Shown: positions 47,316 to 58,844, counted from the first letter of the stretch. The stretch: DNA of 64,000 nucleotides from Nansenia antarctica (GCA_963989245.1 OZ022353.1:30565638-30629637); one strand, 5' to 3'. The notes: generated from the letters alone by a model not told the origin. Numbers and translations are program-made.

Positions 47316-50300
47316 CAGTGGCGATTCTAGAGATTTATACATGGGGTGGCAAAGGGGTGGCAAGCAGATATTTTAGTGTGGCCATAATTTGTGGCCATCT
47401 TAATATGTGATTAATATATGTATATTTATCATCCCTTATTGCCTGTTCTACATATAGAACTAGTGTGTGCACACCAGTGTGTATGTGTACAGGTTTCTCT
47501 CTTATCCAGTAAATGATTACAAAGACATAGGTTTGTGGGAGAAAAAAACCATTTTATTATCTCTTTCATTCAGAGACAATAAACAAGGAACATGAACAAT
47601 GCGCGACGGAGTGTGGGCGCGCTGAACTTGATCGTCAGAACAAACATAATAAGAATTACCGTAGTTGGGGGCCTTAGGGATATTTTTGTGCAAATTTGTG
47701 TAAAAGCACCAAATTTGGCCCAGATGTAGCTCAGAGTTATGCTCTAATGATTTAGCCAGGGCGCCCGAGCCAACGACCACCGGGGTCGCCATGGCGGCCA
47801 AATCAATATGGCCGCTCTCTGAAAAAGGTTTCGGCTATGACTTTTGAACCAAATGAACTAGAAATACAAGCCTGGTGTCTGTTTTATGTTTTTTGACTAT
47901 TAGAAAAACATTAGAATGCTTATATTCATGATTGGGTGTGCCTGGACCCCTAATTTGCATAATGCATTTTGGGTCAGGTTGATTGGCAAATGTCAATTTC
48001 CTTGCTGTGACGTATTGCGTCGGTCTTGCAGGTGTGATGGGTGCCGCCAAATGCATTGTACTTCTGACATTGACATTCTCGGTTGCAGGTTGGCATCTTC
48101 TGTATTAGCTGCGCAGGGTTTGAGGAACTCTGGACCATGGAGGACGATATCATTGAACACTCGTAAGGGTTCAGCAACAGATGTTGTGAGACAGTTGGAC
48201 AGGAAGGAGCCGTCAAATGTGTGGCCTCATTGTAAGCAGTACTTGTGTAAAACCAAGGCAGCCCTCATCAACAGAATTGCCTCATCCTGAGCCAATTGTT
48301 CCTCTTAGCCACTTGTTCCTTGTAGGCAGAGGCAGATAGCTGAGGAGATGTTGCTTGAAACACCTGCATTCTTTCATAAGGTTCCTGTAGAGTTGCCGTA
48401 ATAGGAGATTGTGAAGGAGGATCTGAAACCTCAACCAGGGCAACAATTTGTGCAATAGTTAGATGGTCAAAGGTTGTCCCCCACTCACTGGTAGATGCTT
48501 CCCCTTCTGACACCCTGGCCTGGCAGTGTCATGAGATGCTTGCCGTTTTGCTGCATATCGCAACATGAGATAACATTTGGCATGTAGTACACACCTGCTG
48601 CGTGCACATCGGAAGCTTGTGTAACTAATCTACCAAGAAGCTAAAAATGTTTACAGGATTCTGCCCAGCTTTTCAGATTGGAATCAACATTATCTGTTAC
48701 TGCCTTGTGAAGGTCATCCATATCTCCCCCTCACATATGACACAATGAATGCCTCAGGCTTTGGGTTGACATGATCGAAGCTTTTTAGGACTCACTACTA
48801 AGGAGGAGCCAACATCATACTTTGGAGCCCTTTTGACACGACAACTACTACAGTAGCTTCTACAGCGTTTGTGATGCATAGCATTATGTGTTTTAAGCGT
48901 TGCTGCAATACCTGAACCGTCATTCAACTGATCAATTGTAACATTAACAGAAGAAGGAAGATCATTAGCAATAGCTAAGAAATCTTTTTTTCCCTTTCTA
49001 GTGATACAAGTCGTTGTATCTTGGGTCTTTGCAATGGTTCATCAGCATCTCATTGGCAGAGACAGCATAGGTCCCAATTAATGGTGCCGCTACTAGAGGT
49101 AGAGGTAGAGGCCATATTGTGATGACATAATACATGACTTACGTGAGATTGAGGAAATTGTAGCCTACATGTTGCCGTTGCAGGAAATAGTAGTTGTAGA
49201 CAGAAGTAAAACAAGACAATACCTTATTTTCAGCATGTCTCCTATCAATTGAAATGATAAGAATGCATATGACAATGGGCTGTGTTCGTGTAAACAGAAG
49301 AAGGCATCAGTCATTGTTATCTTGATAGCTAGCTACTGTAGAATATTACAGGCTGGCTCCACTACCAGCGTTGCGTCACCTCGCCATCGGCGTTGCATTA
49401 ACTTGACGTTGTACCTGCTCCACTGTCATTTGTCGTATATAAAAATATAGATTTTATAGTATCAGCCGTTCGTCATCCATTTCTGCAACAAGCTTCAAGC
49501 ACCTGTGGTGATTCACAATTTGCAATAGCTGCGACCAGGCACGAGCTATAGAGTAGTTGGCTACGTGCATTTTCAATCTGGTATCTTCTCTATTAGTGGA
49601 TTAACCGCTGTGGTGATTTAACTGATGATAAAAAAAGACATCAAGTAGACTACAAACAGAGCGAAACAAGAAAACAACACCAGAATACAACCAATATACA
49701 ATTATAACCAACAACCAATATAGTAGTTTGCTTCTTCAACCCAGTTAAAGACAATCTTACGTACCCTTCCTGCAACACATTTTCAACATACATGAAAATC
49801 TTGTTACAATGACATAAGTTAACTATAATAATTCTAATGTTAGCTAAACAGTAAGTAAAAGCTGTATCTGTTTAGCTAACGATAGCTAGCTAGCTAAATA
49901 GCTAGCGAACTTAGCTAAGTGGTAACAGCTGAACTGCAAAAACGTCTTCGCTTCATAACTCAACAAATAATGTTACACTGATGAACAAAACATTAATTCA
50001 TTTACTAAACATATCCATTAGCTAATGAATTCTAAACGTAATAACATAATTAGTTAAAACCACATTTAACATTACCTGAACAGGCTCCACACGGCACAGC
50101 ACCAGAGACAGCTCAGCAGGCAAACTCAAATCTCTCACGTGAAATAGGGTGCAACCATTCGGGACGGAGGGTGGAACACTGAGTTTATTTGTCAAACTTG
50201 AGAATTTGGGGATTTTACACTGAATTCTAATTTAAAAATAAAAATAAAGATCCAATAATAATAATAATACAACAAATTATATCAGTTGGTCTGTGTAACT

Positions 50301-50379
50301 GGGGTGGCAAGTAGGGTGGCAGGACTTTTTTCAAGGGTGGCAGGTGCCACCCTTTGCCACCGTGGTAGCTTCGCCACTG
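47316..50379. mobile_element. 3.1-kb degenerate DNA transposon with 17-bp flanking direct repeats
   Basis: Termini CAGTGGCG and CGCCACTG. Subterminal GGGTGGCA motifs occur on both sides (47342-47364 and 50299-50360). The direct repeat CCTACATCCCCTATATG flanks both ends exactly (47299-47315 and 50380-50396). The interior has a decayed minus-strand frame (48268-48960) and, at 49340-49720, sequence shared with the 59.7-61.0 kb element. I cannot name the superfamily. Confidence 0.7.
48268..48960 (-). pseudogene. Decayed transposon-borne protein
   Basis: The minus strand gives a 77-codon open stretch with SEGEASTSEWGTTFDHLT (no ATG at its head). After a one-base frame change upstream it continues as Cys/His-rich sequence (CVLHAKCYLMLRYAAKRQ), and further up as HHKRCRSYCSSCRVKRA, with stops between. 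The H/C spacing suggests a zinc-binding domain, as in several transposon proteins. The family is not recognised. Confidence 0.35.
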
Positions 50380-50404
50380 CCTACATCCCCTATATGTAGC
50401 ATAT

Positions 50405-50525
50405 ACCATGTAGCATGTGGTCGTTGGGGGTTCGATTCCCGCTGGGACCATATATACTGAAACATTTATGCACTCACTGCAATGTAAGTGGATAAAAAAG
50501 TGTCCATTAAATGTCCTATATTATA
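50405..50525 (+). mobile_element. tRNA-derived SINE fragment
   Basis: B box GGTTCGATTCC, GGGACCATATATACTGAAAC, and AATGTAAGTGGATAAAAAAG tail. It lies directly beside the 17-bp repeat of the large element. Confidence 0.65.
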
Positions 50526-51016
50526 TTATGTCCTCTCTCCCCTGTGTCCCTCACATTAAAGAGGTCACAGGGTCTATCTGCAACTGTGGGCTCCGGAGAG
50601 ACAGCCAGAACTCCATGTCAAACGGGAGTCTGCAACTTCAATACCGTCTCACGGCCTGAGTCAACGAGGCGTGTGTGGCTCTCTGTCGTACACACAAAGT
50701 GATAGACTAATTCCCTGGCTCAGCGCCTGTAATTCGTTTGCTTAATACATGTCGCTGTCGGGCACTATGGTTTAATCCCGGTGAGACCCTGGCGCAGACA
50801 GCGTGCGGTAATGGCTTCCGCCCCGGCTTTCTCAGGAGCTGAGCCCCACAGGAACCCCCCACCCCCAGCCGCCCCCCCGCAGGCTCCTCCACCATCGCTA
50901 CAGGTCACACAGACCAAGGACCGACTCCACCTGTGTTTGGCGCTTTTATCGATGTGAAAACAGAAAATAATGTCTTATGTGTTACTGACCTCGCTACTGT
51001 AATACAGGTTCTATGG
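50526..51016. other. Non-coding stretch
   Basis: No feature recognised apart from GC-rich sequence at 50810-50895. Confidence 0.4.
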
Positions 51017-51745
51017 CAGGGGAGGCTAGTGGAGGTAGACTCATTGTAATGCATGGAAGGGAAGGAGGAATGGTATCAAGCACAGGTCGAAGTGACACCA
51101 TTCAGATGGTTTGCTTGTGTGGCACAGATCTGATATGTAACATGTAGGTGTAAGCAGTAAATAGCACATTGAATCTGATATTTTCATATCCGATTCAGGC
51201 CTCGTTCTCATGCCGGCCTCAATCAGATACGAATCAGATGTGTCATTTAGACTGTGGTCTAAGCAGGCTGGTCGCATACAATGCTCAATTCTGACTTGCA
51301 CATCATTGAAAATACGACAGTCTTCGCATTTTTATGACGTTTGACGTGAGTGCTCTTTCTTCTCCGCCTTAAAATGTGCGCAATATTTTGCAGACGTCTA
51401 AACATACTTAGGAAAGCAATGGCTTTATATTATAATATATATAAAAGAGTTTATAATTTCTGTCTCGTTTGCGTCCATTGCAAGTACCGGCTGTGTTTAC
51501 TTTCGTTTTTGATGTACGCAAGCGTGTTGCATGCGGGTCGTTTCAAGTGTTACCAGTGTAAGCACAAGTATCAGATATGGGTCATTTGAAAAAGTTGGTG
51601 TAAGCAGGCATTCAAAACAATCGGATATAGGCACTAAATCGGAACTAGGCATTACGACCTGCGGTGTAAATGCAGCCTTAGATTCCGTTCCATGCTCCAC
51701 AACGAGCCCCCGTCCTCCAATTTCTACCCCTACCGGCCTCTCCTG
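51017..51745. mobile_element. Palindromic hAT-type MITE, copy 15, split by an insertion
   Basis: The left arm (51017-51085) and right arm (51680-51745, ending CGGCCTCTCCTG) are about 590 bp apart. The material between carries repeated ATCAGATA/TCGGATAT motifs. Its right end GTGTAAATGCAGCC resembles a hAT-type terminus, so it is probably a second element. Confidence 0.6.
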
Positions 51746-52053
51746 GTCTGTGGCTTGGCTGTACGACAGCAACAGCATGTCAGGTCCTCTCCTGCCTCGC
51801 TCCACTCACTGGGGTTGTTTTCCATAGGTTTAACCACGGATGTAACGACTAGCCTCAATGAACCTAGCTGTGCAGCTAATCGGGCTGCTTTAATCACCCA
51901 AGCCATTCTGATACAGGCCTGGAGATGAATACTGCAGGCCCTGCTAATGAGCCTAGCTCCACTAAGCCTGTCATGCTGACATGTGATCATGCAGATGATG
52001 GAAATGATCACAGGGCCTCAGTATGTCATTATGGGTAATACATCTGCACTGAT

Positions 52054-52150
52054 CAGTGAAGGCTGGTGGAGGTCGAAATTGGAGTGTGTTCCTTATTTTC
52101 ATTATTTCATTTACAGTGAGCCTGTCCTCCGATTTCTACCTTCACCCTGA
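52054..52150. mobile_element. Palindromic hAT-type MITE, copy 16
   Basis: CAGTGAAGGCTGGTGGAGG to a diverged right arm. Confidence 0.65.
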
Positions 52151-52227
52151 TACTGATATGCAAGCCTTTTGACTTTGAGTCTTATCGCTGTTACAGGTGG
52201 TAAGACCCAGGTCTCAGTTCTAAACGC

Positions 52228-52229
52228 AT

Positions 52230-52281
<52 letters not shown>
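52228..52281. repeat. GT microsatellite
   Basis: Uninterrupted GT units. Confidence 0.97.
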
Positions 52282-52285
<4 letters not shown>

Positions 52286-52493
52286 AACACTAATGGATGG
52301 GCTGTTTTGAGGTTCCCAGCTGGTAGTGTGGAGGAGGGCAAACACTTAAGCACCTGGCAGGGACTGGAGCATCACCCCTCCCCTCGGATGGCTGCCTGGC
52401 CCAGCGCCAGCGCAGCATCATCACCTCACTCCAGACAGCACTCTCACTCACTCACCTGGGGACAGAGCAGGGACATGTATTGCATGTATGCAC

Positions 52494-52562
52494 CAGGGGA
52501 AGTGGTGGAGGATGCGCTCGTTGTAATGCATGGGATGGAATGAGGAATGGTATAAAAGTATG
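52494..52562. mobile_element. Palindromic hAT-type MITE, copy 17 (left arm)
   Basis: CAGGGGAAGTGGTGGAGG through GAATGAGGAATGGTATAAAA. Confidence 0.65.
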
Positions 52563-53122
52563 AGTATGCATTGGAGGAGAAGCTCTAGGTTCCTCCCCTT
52601 AGCTATTCTCCTCCCATGCTTTTTGAGGATGAAGCAAGTAGAGGACAGAGGAGTCATGTTCCTAACAATTGAGAAAAGGCTTCTGTCATCCATCTTGTTT
52701 TCGCTGAGTGTGTGGTGTATGGTTGTAATGCAGCCAGTCAGAATCCGTTTTCAATTAAATGAAAGCGGATGTTGCTGTCATCCGATTGATGGATGATTAT
52801 ATCTATCAGAACTATAGGAGATTCCATTAAGAGTGGGCTAGTCCTTTTGATCGACCATCAATCATGTTTAGTTGAGTTGGTCAGGATCTCCATTAGCTGT
52901 TGGCCTCTATTTTGGATCCCTGGAAGAGTAGCCGCTGCATCAACAATATTGTTGTTGATGCCGCAGCAACTCTTTCAGGGATCCAAACCGGAGTCCGTGT
53001 CTGGTCTATGTTGATGGACAGTGAGGATAATTCAGGTTCTTAGGGCTCCTAACAGCTCCAACTCATAAAGAACGCTCATAGACAATCAGAGAGTCAGCGT
53101 AACACGCTTCATATGGTTGCGT
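52563..53122. other. Non-coding stretch
   Basis: 52905-52985 holds an imperfect inverted repeat (GGATCCCTGGAAGAGTAGCC against its complement near 52960), a small hairpin. No gene. Confidence 0.45.
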
Positions 53123-53304
53123 CAGTCGAGGCTGGTGGAAGCGGAGATCAGAGGACGGGCTCAGTAATGGAATGAGGAATGGTATCAAACCAGGCTCATT
53201 GTGGTGCACGGAAGACACACCTAGGTTTGATATGTTCCTCATTCCATTCCATGCATCACAATGAGCCCGTACCTCCGATTCTTACCTCCACCAGCCTCCC
53301 CCTG
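53123..53304. mobile_element. Palindromic hAT-type MITE, copy 18
   Basis: Full length with both arms and an extra internal arm fragment (CAGGCTCATTGTGGTGCACG). Confidence 0.78.
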
Positions 53305-53459
53305 TGTTGAAAGCATGTCTGTCTGTGTGTGAGGCACCCTTTATGGCTGTGAGGAGAAGCTGGAGATGTCGTGAGCAGGCTCGAGCTCGGAGAGAGAGGC
53401 CAAGAACAGTGGTGCGCAACAGTGGAGTCGCTGAGGTCCCCGGAGGCTGTGGGCTACAC

Positions 53460-54012
53460 TAGGGGTGGGCATCGATGATCGATGATCGATTAATTGATCG
53501 ATAAGGTCTTGGTCGATCACAAAATATTTTGCTCGATAATCGTTGTTTTTTTAAATTTTTTTTATAATAATAGTAATAATAATGGAAATTAGTTTGTCCA
53601 CGTTATGTGTGAGAAATGAACTTTGCATTTGCCTTTGCATTGAATTTCGCAACGCAGTACGGCATGACGGAAGTTCCCGTACGTTAGTGTAACCTGACCT
53701 CCGGTCAGCGCCATGGCACAGCTCCTCGGGGAGCAATACGCAGCAGGCGCTGCTGCTGACAAGTTTGCACCTTTCTGAGGGAGCCTTCTGCGGGCCTGAA
53801 CTGCGACCCAACTAGGGATGGACGGTTTTTCGGTTATACCGAAAACCGGGGTTTATAAAAATAGAAACGTTTTTTTTATCAAAACCGTCTGAAACCGTTT
53901 TTTTTTTTTTTTTTTTTTTTAATGAAAAAAAAACCTTATTGATTAATCGATAATTGATCGTTAATTCGTTACGATGATCGAACAAAAAATGTTGATCGTT
54001 TGCCCACCCCTA
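53460..54012. mobile_element. hAT-type element with TAGGGGTGGGC ends, carrying an insertion
   Basis: Same termini and GATCGAT-rich subterminal sequence as 45022-45143. It is flanked by GGCTACAC on both sides (53452-53459 and 54013-54020). About 350 bp of extra sequence (53560-53930), including a poly-T run and a GGTTATACCGAAAACCGG palindrome, lies in the middle and may be another insertion. Confidence 0.85.
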
Positions 54013-54175
54013 GGCTACACACACACTGAGGCGTACATTAACACAATCGGAGGGGAAACTGAGCTGAACACCATCTCTACAAACAACTACAGATAAACAA
54101 AAAAAGAGGAAGAAGAGGAGAAAGTCTAGCAAGCGCCTGGAAAGTATAGCCTACCACACGTAGGCTTCTTGGAAC

Positions 54176-54548
54176 AGACCACTGGACCCCTGGCCATGGT
54201 ACCAGACCACTGGACCACCCCAGGCCATGGTGCTAGTCCACTGGACCACCCCAGGCCATGGTGCTAGACCACTGGACCACCCCAGGCCATGGTGCTAGAC
54301 CACTGGACCACCCCAGGCCATGGTGCTAGACCACTGGACCACCCCAGGCCATTGTGCTGGACCACTGGAGCACCCCAGGCTGTGGTGCTAGACCACTGGA
54401 CCTCCCCAGGCTGTGGTGCTAGACCACTGGACCACCCCAGGCCGTGGTGCTAGACCACTGGACCAACCCAGGCTGTGGTGCTAGTCCACTGGACCACCCC
54501 AGGCCGTGGTGCTAGACCACTGGACCACCCCAGGCCGTGGTGCTAGAC
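54176..54548. repeat. 31-bp minisatellite, left part
   Basis: About 12 copies of a 31-bp unit with ACCACTGGACCACCCCAGG and TGGTGCTAG. The array stops in mid-unit at TAGAC where a LINE is inserted and resumes at 59517. Confidence 0.93.
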
Positions 54549-54736
54549 ATTTTACATTTACATTTTTGGCACTTAGCAGACGCCTTATTCCAAAGCGACT
54601 TACAATCAATACATTTGAATACTAAGCAAGTGAATCATCAATCCACCAGTCGTAGCAGGAAGAGTAATCCAGCTCAGGCCCGAGGCCATTGATAGAAGGA
54701 AAAAACGTCTTTTATCACCTTCTTCTAAACCTTTTT

Positions 54737-55708
54737 TTATTTATTTTTTGGGACACTGGGGAAACAGAGAAACAGTACAAGGGGGGCAATATACGTTTTT
54801 AGGGACACAGTAGAGGGGAAAAGCGGGTGAGAGTATTTGGGGAGGTTGAATACCAGCCGGGCAGCAGCATTCTGGATGAGCTGCAGAGGTCTGATGGCGG
54901 AGGCGGGGAGCCCAGCCAGGAGTACATTGCAGTAACCCAGTGCCTGGGTCAAGAGTTGCGCTGCCTCTCTGGTGAGGAATGGTCGTATCCTTCTGATGTT
55001 GTAAAGGAAGAATCTGCAGGAGCGAGCCGTTGCTGCAATGTTCTCCGCACAGGATAGTCGGTGGTCCAGGATCACTCCAAGGTTCTTGGCTGTCAGGGAG
55101 GGGGTTACAGTAGAGTTCTCCACTGTGATGGAGAAGTCTTGGAGAGGGCAGGCTTTCCCGGGGATGAAGAGGAGCTCGGTCTTGTTAAGATTGAGCTTGA
55201 GATGGTGGTCAGCCATCCATGTTGAAATATCAGCGAGATATGCAGAGATACGGGTTGCCACGTGTAGATCAGAGGGGGGGAAGGACAGGAAAAGTTGAGT
55301 GTCATCTGCGTAGCTGTGGTAGGAGAACCCATGTGAGGAGATTACCGAGCCAAGAGACTTGGTGTAGAGAGAGAACAGTAGGGGCCCTAGGACAGAGCCC
55401 TGGGGTACCCCAGTGGTGAGGGTTTGTGGAGAAGACAGCGATTCTCTCCAGGTCACCTGGTAGGAGCGACCCGCCAGGTAGGAAGAAAACCAGGAGTGTG
55501 AGGTGCCAGAGATGCCCAATTCTGAGAGGATGGAGAGAAGAATCTGGTGATTGACTGTGTGGAAGGCAGCAGACAGGTCCAGGAGAATGAGAACGGAGGA
55601 GAGGGAGGAAGCATGAGCAGAGTGGAGGGCTTCCGTGACAGCAAGGAGAGCAGTCTCAGTGGAGTGCCCAGCCTTGAAGCCGGATTGGTGGGGGTCTAAA
55701 TGTTCCAT
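54737..55708 (-). pseudogene. LINE reverse transcriptase, partial
   Basis: A 323-residue open stretch. It starts in the RT fingers (QSGFKAGHSTETALL, residues 8-22), then motif A (LDLSAAF, 43-49, catalytic Asp kept, but the usual FDTV Asp reads His), PQGSVLGPLLF (102-112) and the catalytic YADD box (133-136). The conserved VISRLDY segment before CNVLLAGLP (about 280) is deleted, and the last 30 residues diverge. The amino-terminal RT segments expected upstream are absent. Similar to L2/CR1-clade reverse transcriptases. Not functional. Confidence 0.9.
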
Positions 55709-55736
55709 CTTCCGGAGATAGTCAGTCAGTTGTTAG

Positions 55737-56260
55737 TCAGTTGTCGAAGGATGAGGTGAGGGTGGAGGATGCTGCATCAGTGGATAGAAGGGAGAAGGAT
55801 TCAACAGAGGGTAGGGAGGATAAGACAGAAGAAGAGAGGGCGGTGGGGGACAGGGTACGTAGGTTGCGACGAGAGGGTCTTAAGTGGTTAGGGGCTGACA
55901 GGGAAGAGGTGGTTTTGAGGGGAAGGGAGAAGGATATAAAGTGGTGATCAGAAACTGGAAGAGGGGTAATAGTAAGGTTGGAAGTGTGGAAGGATCTGGT
56001 GAAGACAAGGTCGAGCTGATTGCCTGCCTTATGAGTCGGAGGAGAGGGGGACAGGGTAAGGCCGAAGGAGAGGAGAAGGTCAAGTACTCCAGATGAGGAG
56101 TACTTCTCTGATTGGAAGTTGAAGTCACCTAATAGTACGAGCGGAGTGCCATCATCAGGGAAGGAGCTGAGAAGGCCATACATCTCGCCTAGGAAGTCAC
56201 CGAGCTGGCCTGGGGGGCGATAGATAAAAAAAACAATGTGGAGTTTGACAGGGGAGGAGA
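55737..56260 (-). pseudogene. LINE apurinic-type endonuclease, C-terminal part
   Basis: The minus-strand frame carries YRPPGQLGDFLGEMYGLL, then LVLLGDFNF (the GDFN metal-site motif), NQLDLVFTR and PVSDHHFISF (the SDH catalytic motif), in the order of the exonuclease-endonuclease-phosphatase fold of non-LTR retrotransposons. It meets the RT after only about 30 bp, where about 200 residues are expected, so the linker is deleted. Confidence 0.85.
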
Positions 56261-56379
56261 CAAAAACAGCATGGAATTCAAAGGAGGATATTGACAGGTG
56301 TGACAGGGGAAGGACAGTATGTGACCACTTGGAGATGAGGAGTCCTGTGCCCCCCCCCCCTCGACCAGAGGGTCTAGGG

Positions 56380-58312
56380 CGGGGGTCGGCAACCTGCGGC
56401 TCTAGAGCCGCATGCGGCTCTTTAGCGCCGCCCTAGGGGCTCCCTGGAGCTTTTTCAAAAATGTATGTTTTTTTTTAGTTTAAAAAAAAAAATATGGTTT
56501 CTGTAGGAGGACAAACATGACACAAACATTCTTAACGTTTTCCAATGCTGTAAAAATGTGCAGAATAAATATTACATTTCAACATTTCTGTCAACGAAGA
56601 TTTGCGTCATAGCTGTGGTGCTATTGTTATTGTGTAAAGGCCACCGTAGTCACGGTGCCAGGCAGGTGGCTGTTGCGAACAAACCGGCGGGTGTGTGATG
56701 GGCCATGTACAGCGAGGCACGCTCTCTCACTTCCCCTCCCTGAGAGAGTTCAAAGAAGCCCATCACGATCACACACTCAACAGTGATTATTTACAAGGTG
56801 CTATCGTTGATATGCAAACTGCATTTGGGAGCAGATTTAGCGAGTTCCGAAAGGAAAAAATGTCACTATCTTTCCCTGTCACGCCCCTGGAGATTGACCC
56901 GTCCTTATTGAACACATTCTCAGGAGTAAATCAAGCTGACCTTGAAATGGAAATGGCCGATATAGCTGACAAAGATTTATCGGTGTCCAAGTTCAAAAGT
57001 CTGACAGCCGAGCTTGAAGACGTCACTCGCCAGAAAGCCCAGCTTGCCCAAAGCCACAAATGGAGCGAAATTGAAAGCCTCCCAACACCCGAGAAACTTG
57101 TGTTTCAAACATGGAATGCTCTTCCTGACAGTTATAGGAACATGAAGAAATATGCATTTGGAGTATTATCCATATTTGGATCAACATACCTGTGCGAGCA
57201 GATATTCTCAAACATGAACTAGATCAAATCCAAATACCGCACCCGCCTCACAGATGAGAGCTTGCAGTCCTGCGTGAAGATTAAAGTTACATCTTACATG
57301 CCCGATGTTGAGAAGCTGTCCAGTGAGGTCCGAAAACAGAAGTCACATTAAACGGGTAAGAACACAATCCTGTCATAGGCACATATTTAGTAACAAAGTG
57401 GCTGTTTTTATAAAGTGATTTCAGATTTTTGTCAGTATATATTTGGAATGACACATAGGGATATTATTGTGTTTTGTTGCTCAGGTCCGAGGATGGCTGC
57501 GTTGTATTGTGCGTGTCAAAAGAGAAGAGGATGCTGCTGTGTTTTACCCTTGACTAGTAGTTCTGTTCAGTTCAGTTCTAGCACTGACTTACTTGGCATT
57601 GGCAGAAAACTAAAGAGAAGAGGATAATGCACACGAACTTAAACTGTATTATTTAAATGTAATATACTTTACCTTTTCAAAAGGCTGCTGTTTTATTGTT
57701 TATAATTGCAGGCTGCGTTTTAACTGCAGGCTGCGTTTTATTGCACTGTTTGCCCAGATAAGGGGGAAAAGAGAAGAGGATTGTAATTGTATTCGACTTA
57801 TATGTTGTATTCGTATTGTATTATTGAGGGTTGAAGAGGACTGTATTTTATTCCATGAGGAGGTCTGAAATTACAGGAGGCCTATTATGCACGTTCCATT
57901 TTGTTGTTGTTTTTTCGAATCCTCAAAATAAAAATCACATCAAAAATGTGATTTATTTATTGTAATTCTATAATTTCATCAATGCAACGAAACATAATAC
58001 ATTAATATTGTAATGGAAGTTAAACTTAAAGCACCGTCGTACAGCAGAGTAGTCACGTGGTGCGTCATTCTCTCCAGGGTGCGCTGCAGCGAAAATAAAC
58101 ATTTAATCATGAATGCTCATTATGTATTTGTAGCCTACCTAGTAATTTTTTTGATAGTAGGCTAATATAGCTAATATAGACACTTACAGCATGTGTTGCC
58201 TTCATTATAAGGCTTATATAAGGCTTTAATTTTTTTGCGGCTCCAGACAGATACGTTTTTTGTTTTTTTGGTCCAATATGGCTCTTTCAACATTTTGGGT
58301 TGCCGACCCCTG
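56380..58312 (+). mobile_element. hAT element inserted in the LINE
   Basis: Terminal inverted repeats CGGGGGTCGGCAACC (left) and GGTTGCCGACCCCTG (right), and an 8-bp target duplication GTCTAGGG (56372-56379 and 58313-58320). It carries a plus-strand transposase remnant. Length 1,933 bp, shorter than complete hAT elements because the front of the transposase is missing. Confidence 0.92.
56695..57351 (+). pseudogene. hAT transposase, C-terminal remnant
   Basis: An open stretch runs to TAG at 57220-57222, followed in the same frame by about 43 more codons to TAA at 57351. It shows TPLEIDPSLLNTF and the hAT dimerisation-domain motif FGSTYLCEQIFSNM, then KSKYRTRLTDESLQSCVK after the in-frame stop. 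It resembles the GTF2IRD2/EPM2AIP1-like hAT group. The BED finger and most of the DDE domain are missing, and the first in-frame ATG (56698) has no special support. Non-functional. Confidence 0.85.
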
Positions 58313-58320
58313 GTCTAGGG

Positions 58321-58610
58321 GAATGAGAAAAGGAGTAGGCGTCAGAGAGGGCTGCTGGTGTAGCTGTGTTTTCAGGTGTGATCCAGGTCTCAGTGAGAGC
58401 GAGGAAATTGAGGGCCATGAGAGATGCATAAGCTGAGATAGCCTCAGCTTTCCAGACCACTGACTGGCAGTTCCAGAGACCGCCCGCGGCAATGAAGTCA
58501 TGGTCAGTAGAAGAAGGTGGATAGATGAGATTGGAAGGGTTGCGAGGGGGGATGTAGCGTCTACATGTCCTCCTGAGTGTCAGAAGAACAGGAATAGGGA
58601 GAAAGCACAT
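58321..58610 (-). pseudogene. LINE endonuclease, N-terminal part
   Basis: Starts with an ATG at 58610. It includes GGLWNCQSVVWKAEAISAYA and the LNFLALTETWI motif (a metal-binding Glu in this family). The frame runs into the hAT element at 58313-58320. Confidence 0.8.
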
Positions 58611-58767
58611 TGTGATATTAGTCCGTAGAGGGGAAGAGGGCTAATGAACCAACAGAGCTAGGAGTAGCTAAGCGCACTAGTAGACCGATGTGACAAGAGA
58701 GGACAGCAGCACTACAAACAACTGGAAGAGAAGATACTTAGTATCCTGGCCTCTCAGGCCTTCCTCG

Positions 58768-58842
58768 ATGGACTCCCTTGTCTTGTTGTCACGAGTCTTG
58801 ACTCCCACAGATAGACTCCCTCGTCTTGTTGTCACGAGTCTT
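58768..58842. repeat. Short tandem duplication
   Basis: The phrase GTCTTGTTGTCACGAGTCTT occurs twice about 45 bp apart, each preceded by GACTCCC. Confidence 0.8.
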
Positions 58843-58844
58843 AA

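Larger units (their letters stand above)
54549..58676 (-). mobile_element. L2-type LINE, degraded, interrupted by a hAT element
   Basis: On the minus strand: endonuclease N-terminal part (58321-58610), a hAT insertion (56380-58312), endonuclease C-terminal part (about 55737-56260), reverse transcriptase (54737-55708), and a 3' tail that includes AAGCGACTTACAATCAATAC (54590-54612). The tail is of the kind shared by fish L2 elements and SINEs. It lies inside a 31-bp minisatellite; TAGAC flanks the inserted block (54544-54548 and 59517-59521). The 5' boundary between LINE and other inserted DNA (58.68-59.5 kb) is uncertain. Confidence 0.85.

Noticed and set aside
56695..57351. Domesticated hAT-derived gene
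   Set aside because: In-frame stop, no N-terminal zinc finger or DDE core, and it lies inside an element with clear inverted repeats and target duplication. It is a transposon fragment.
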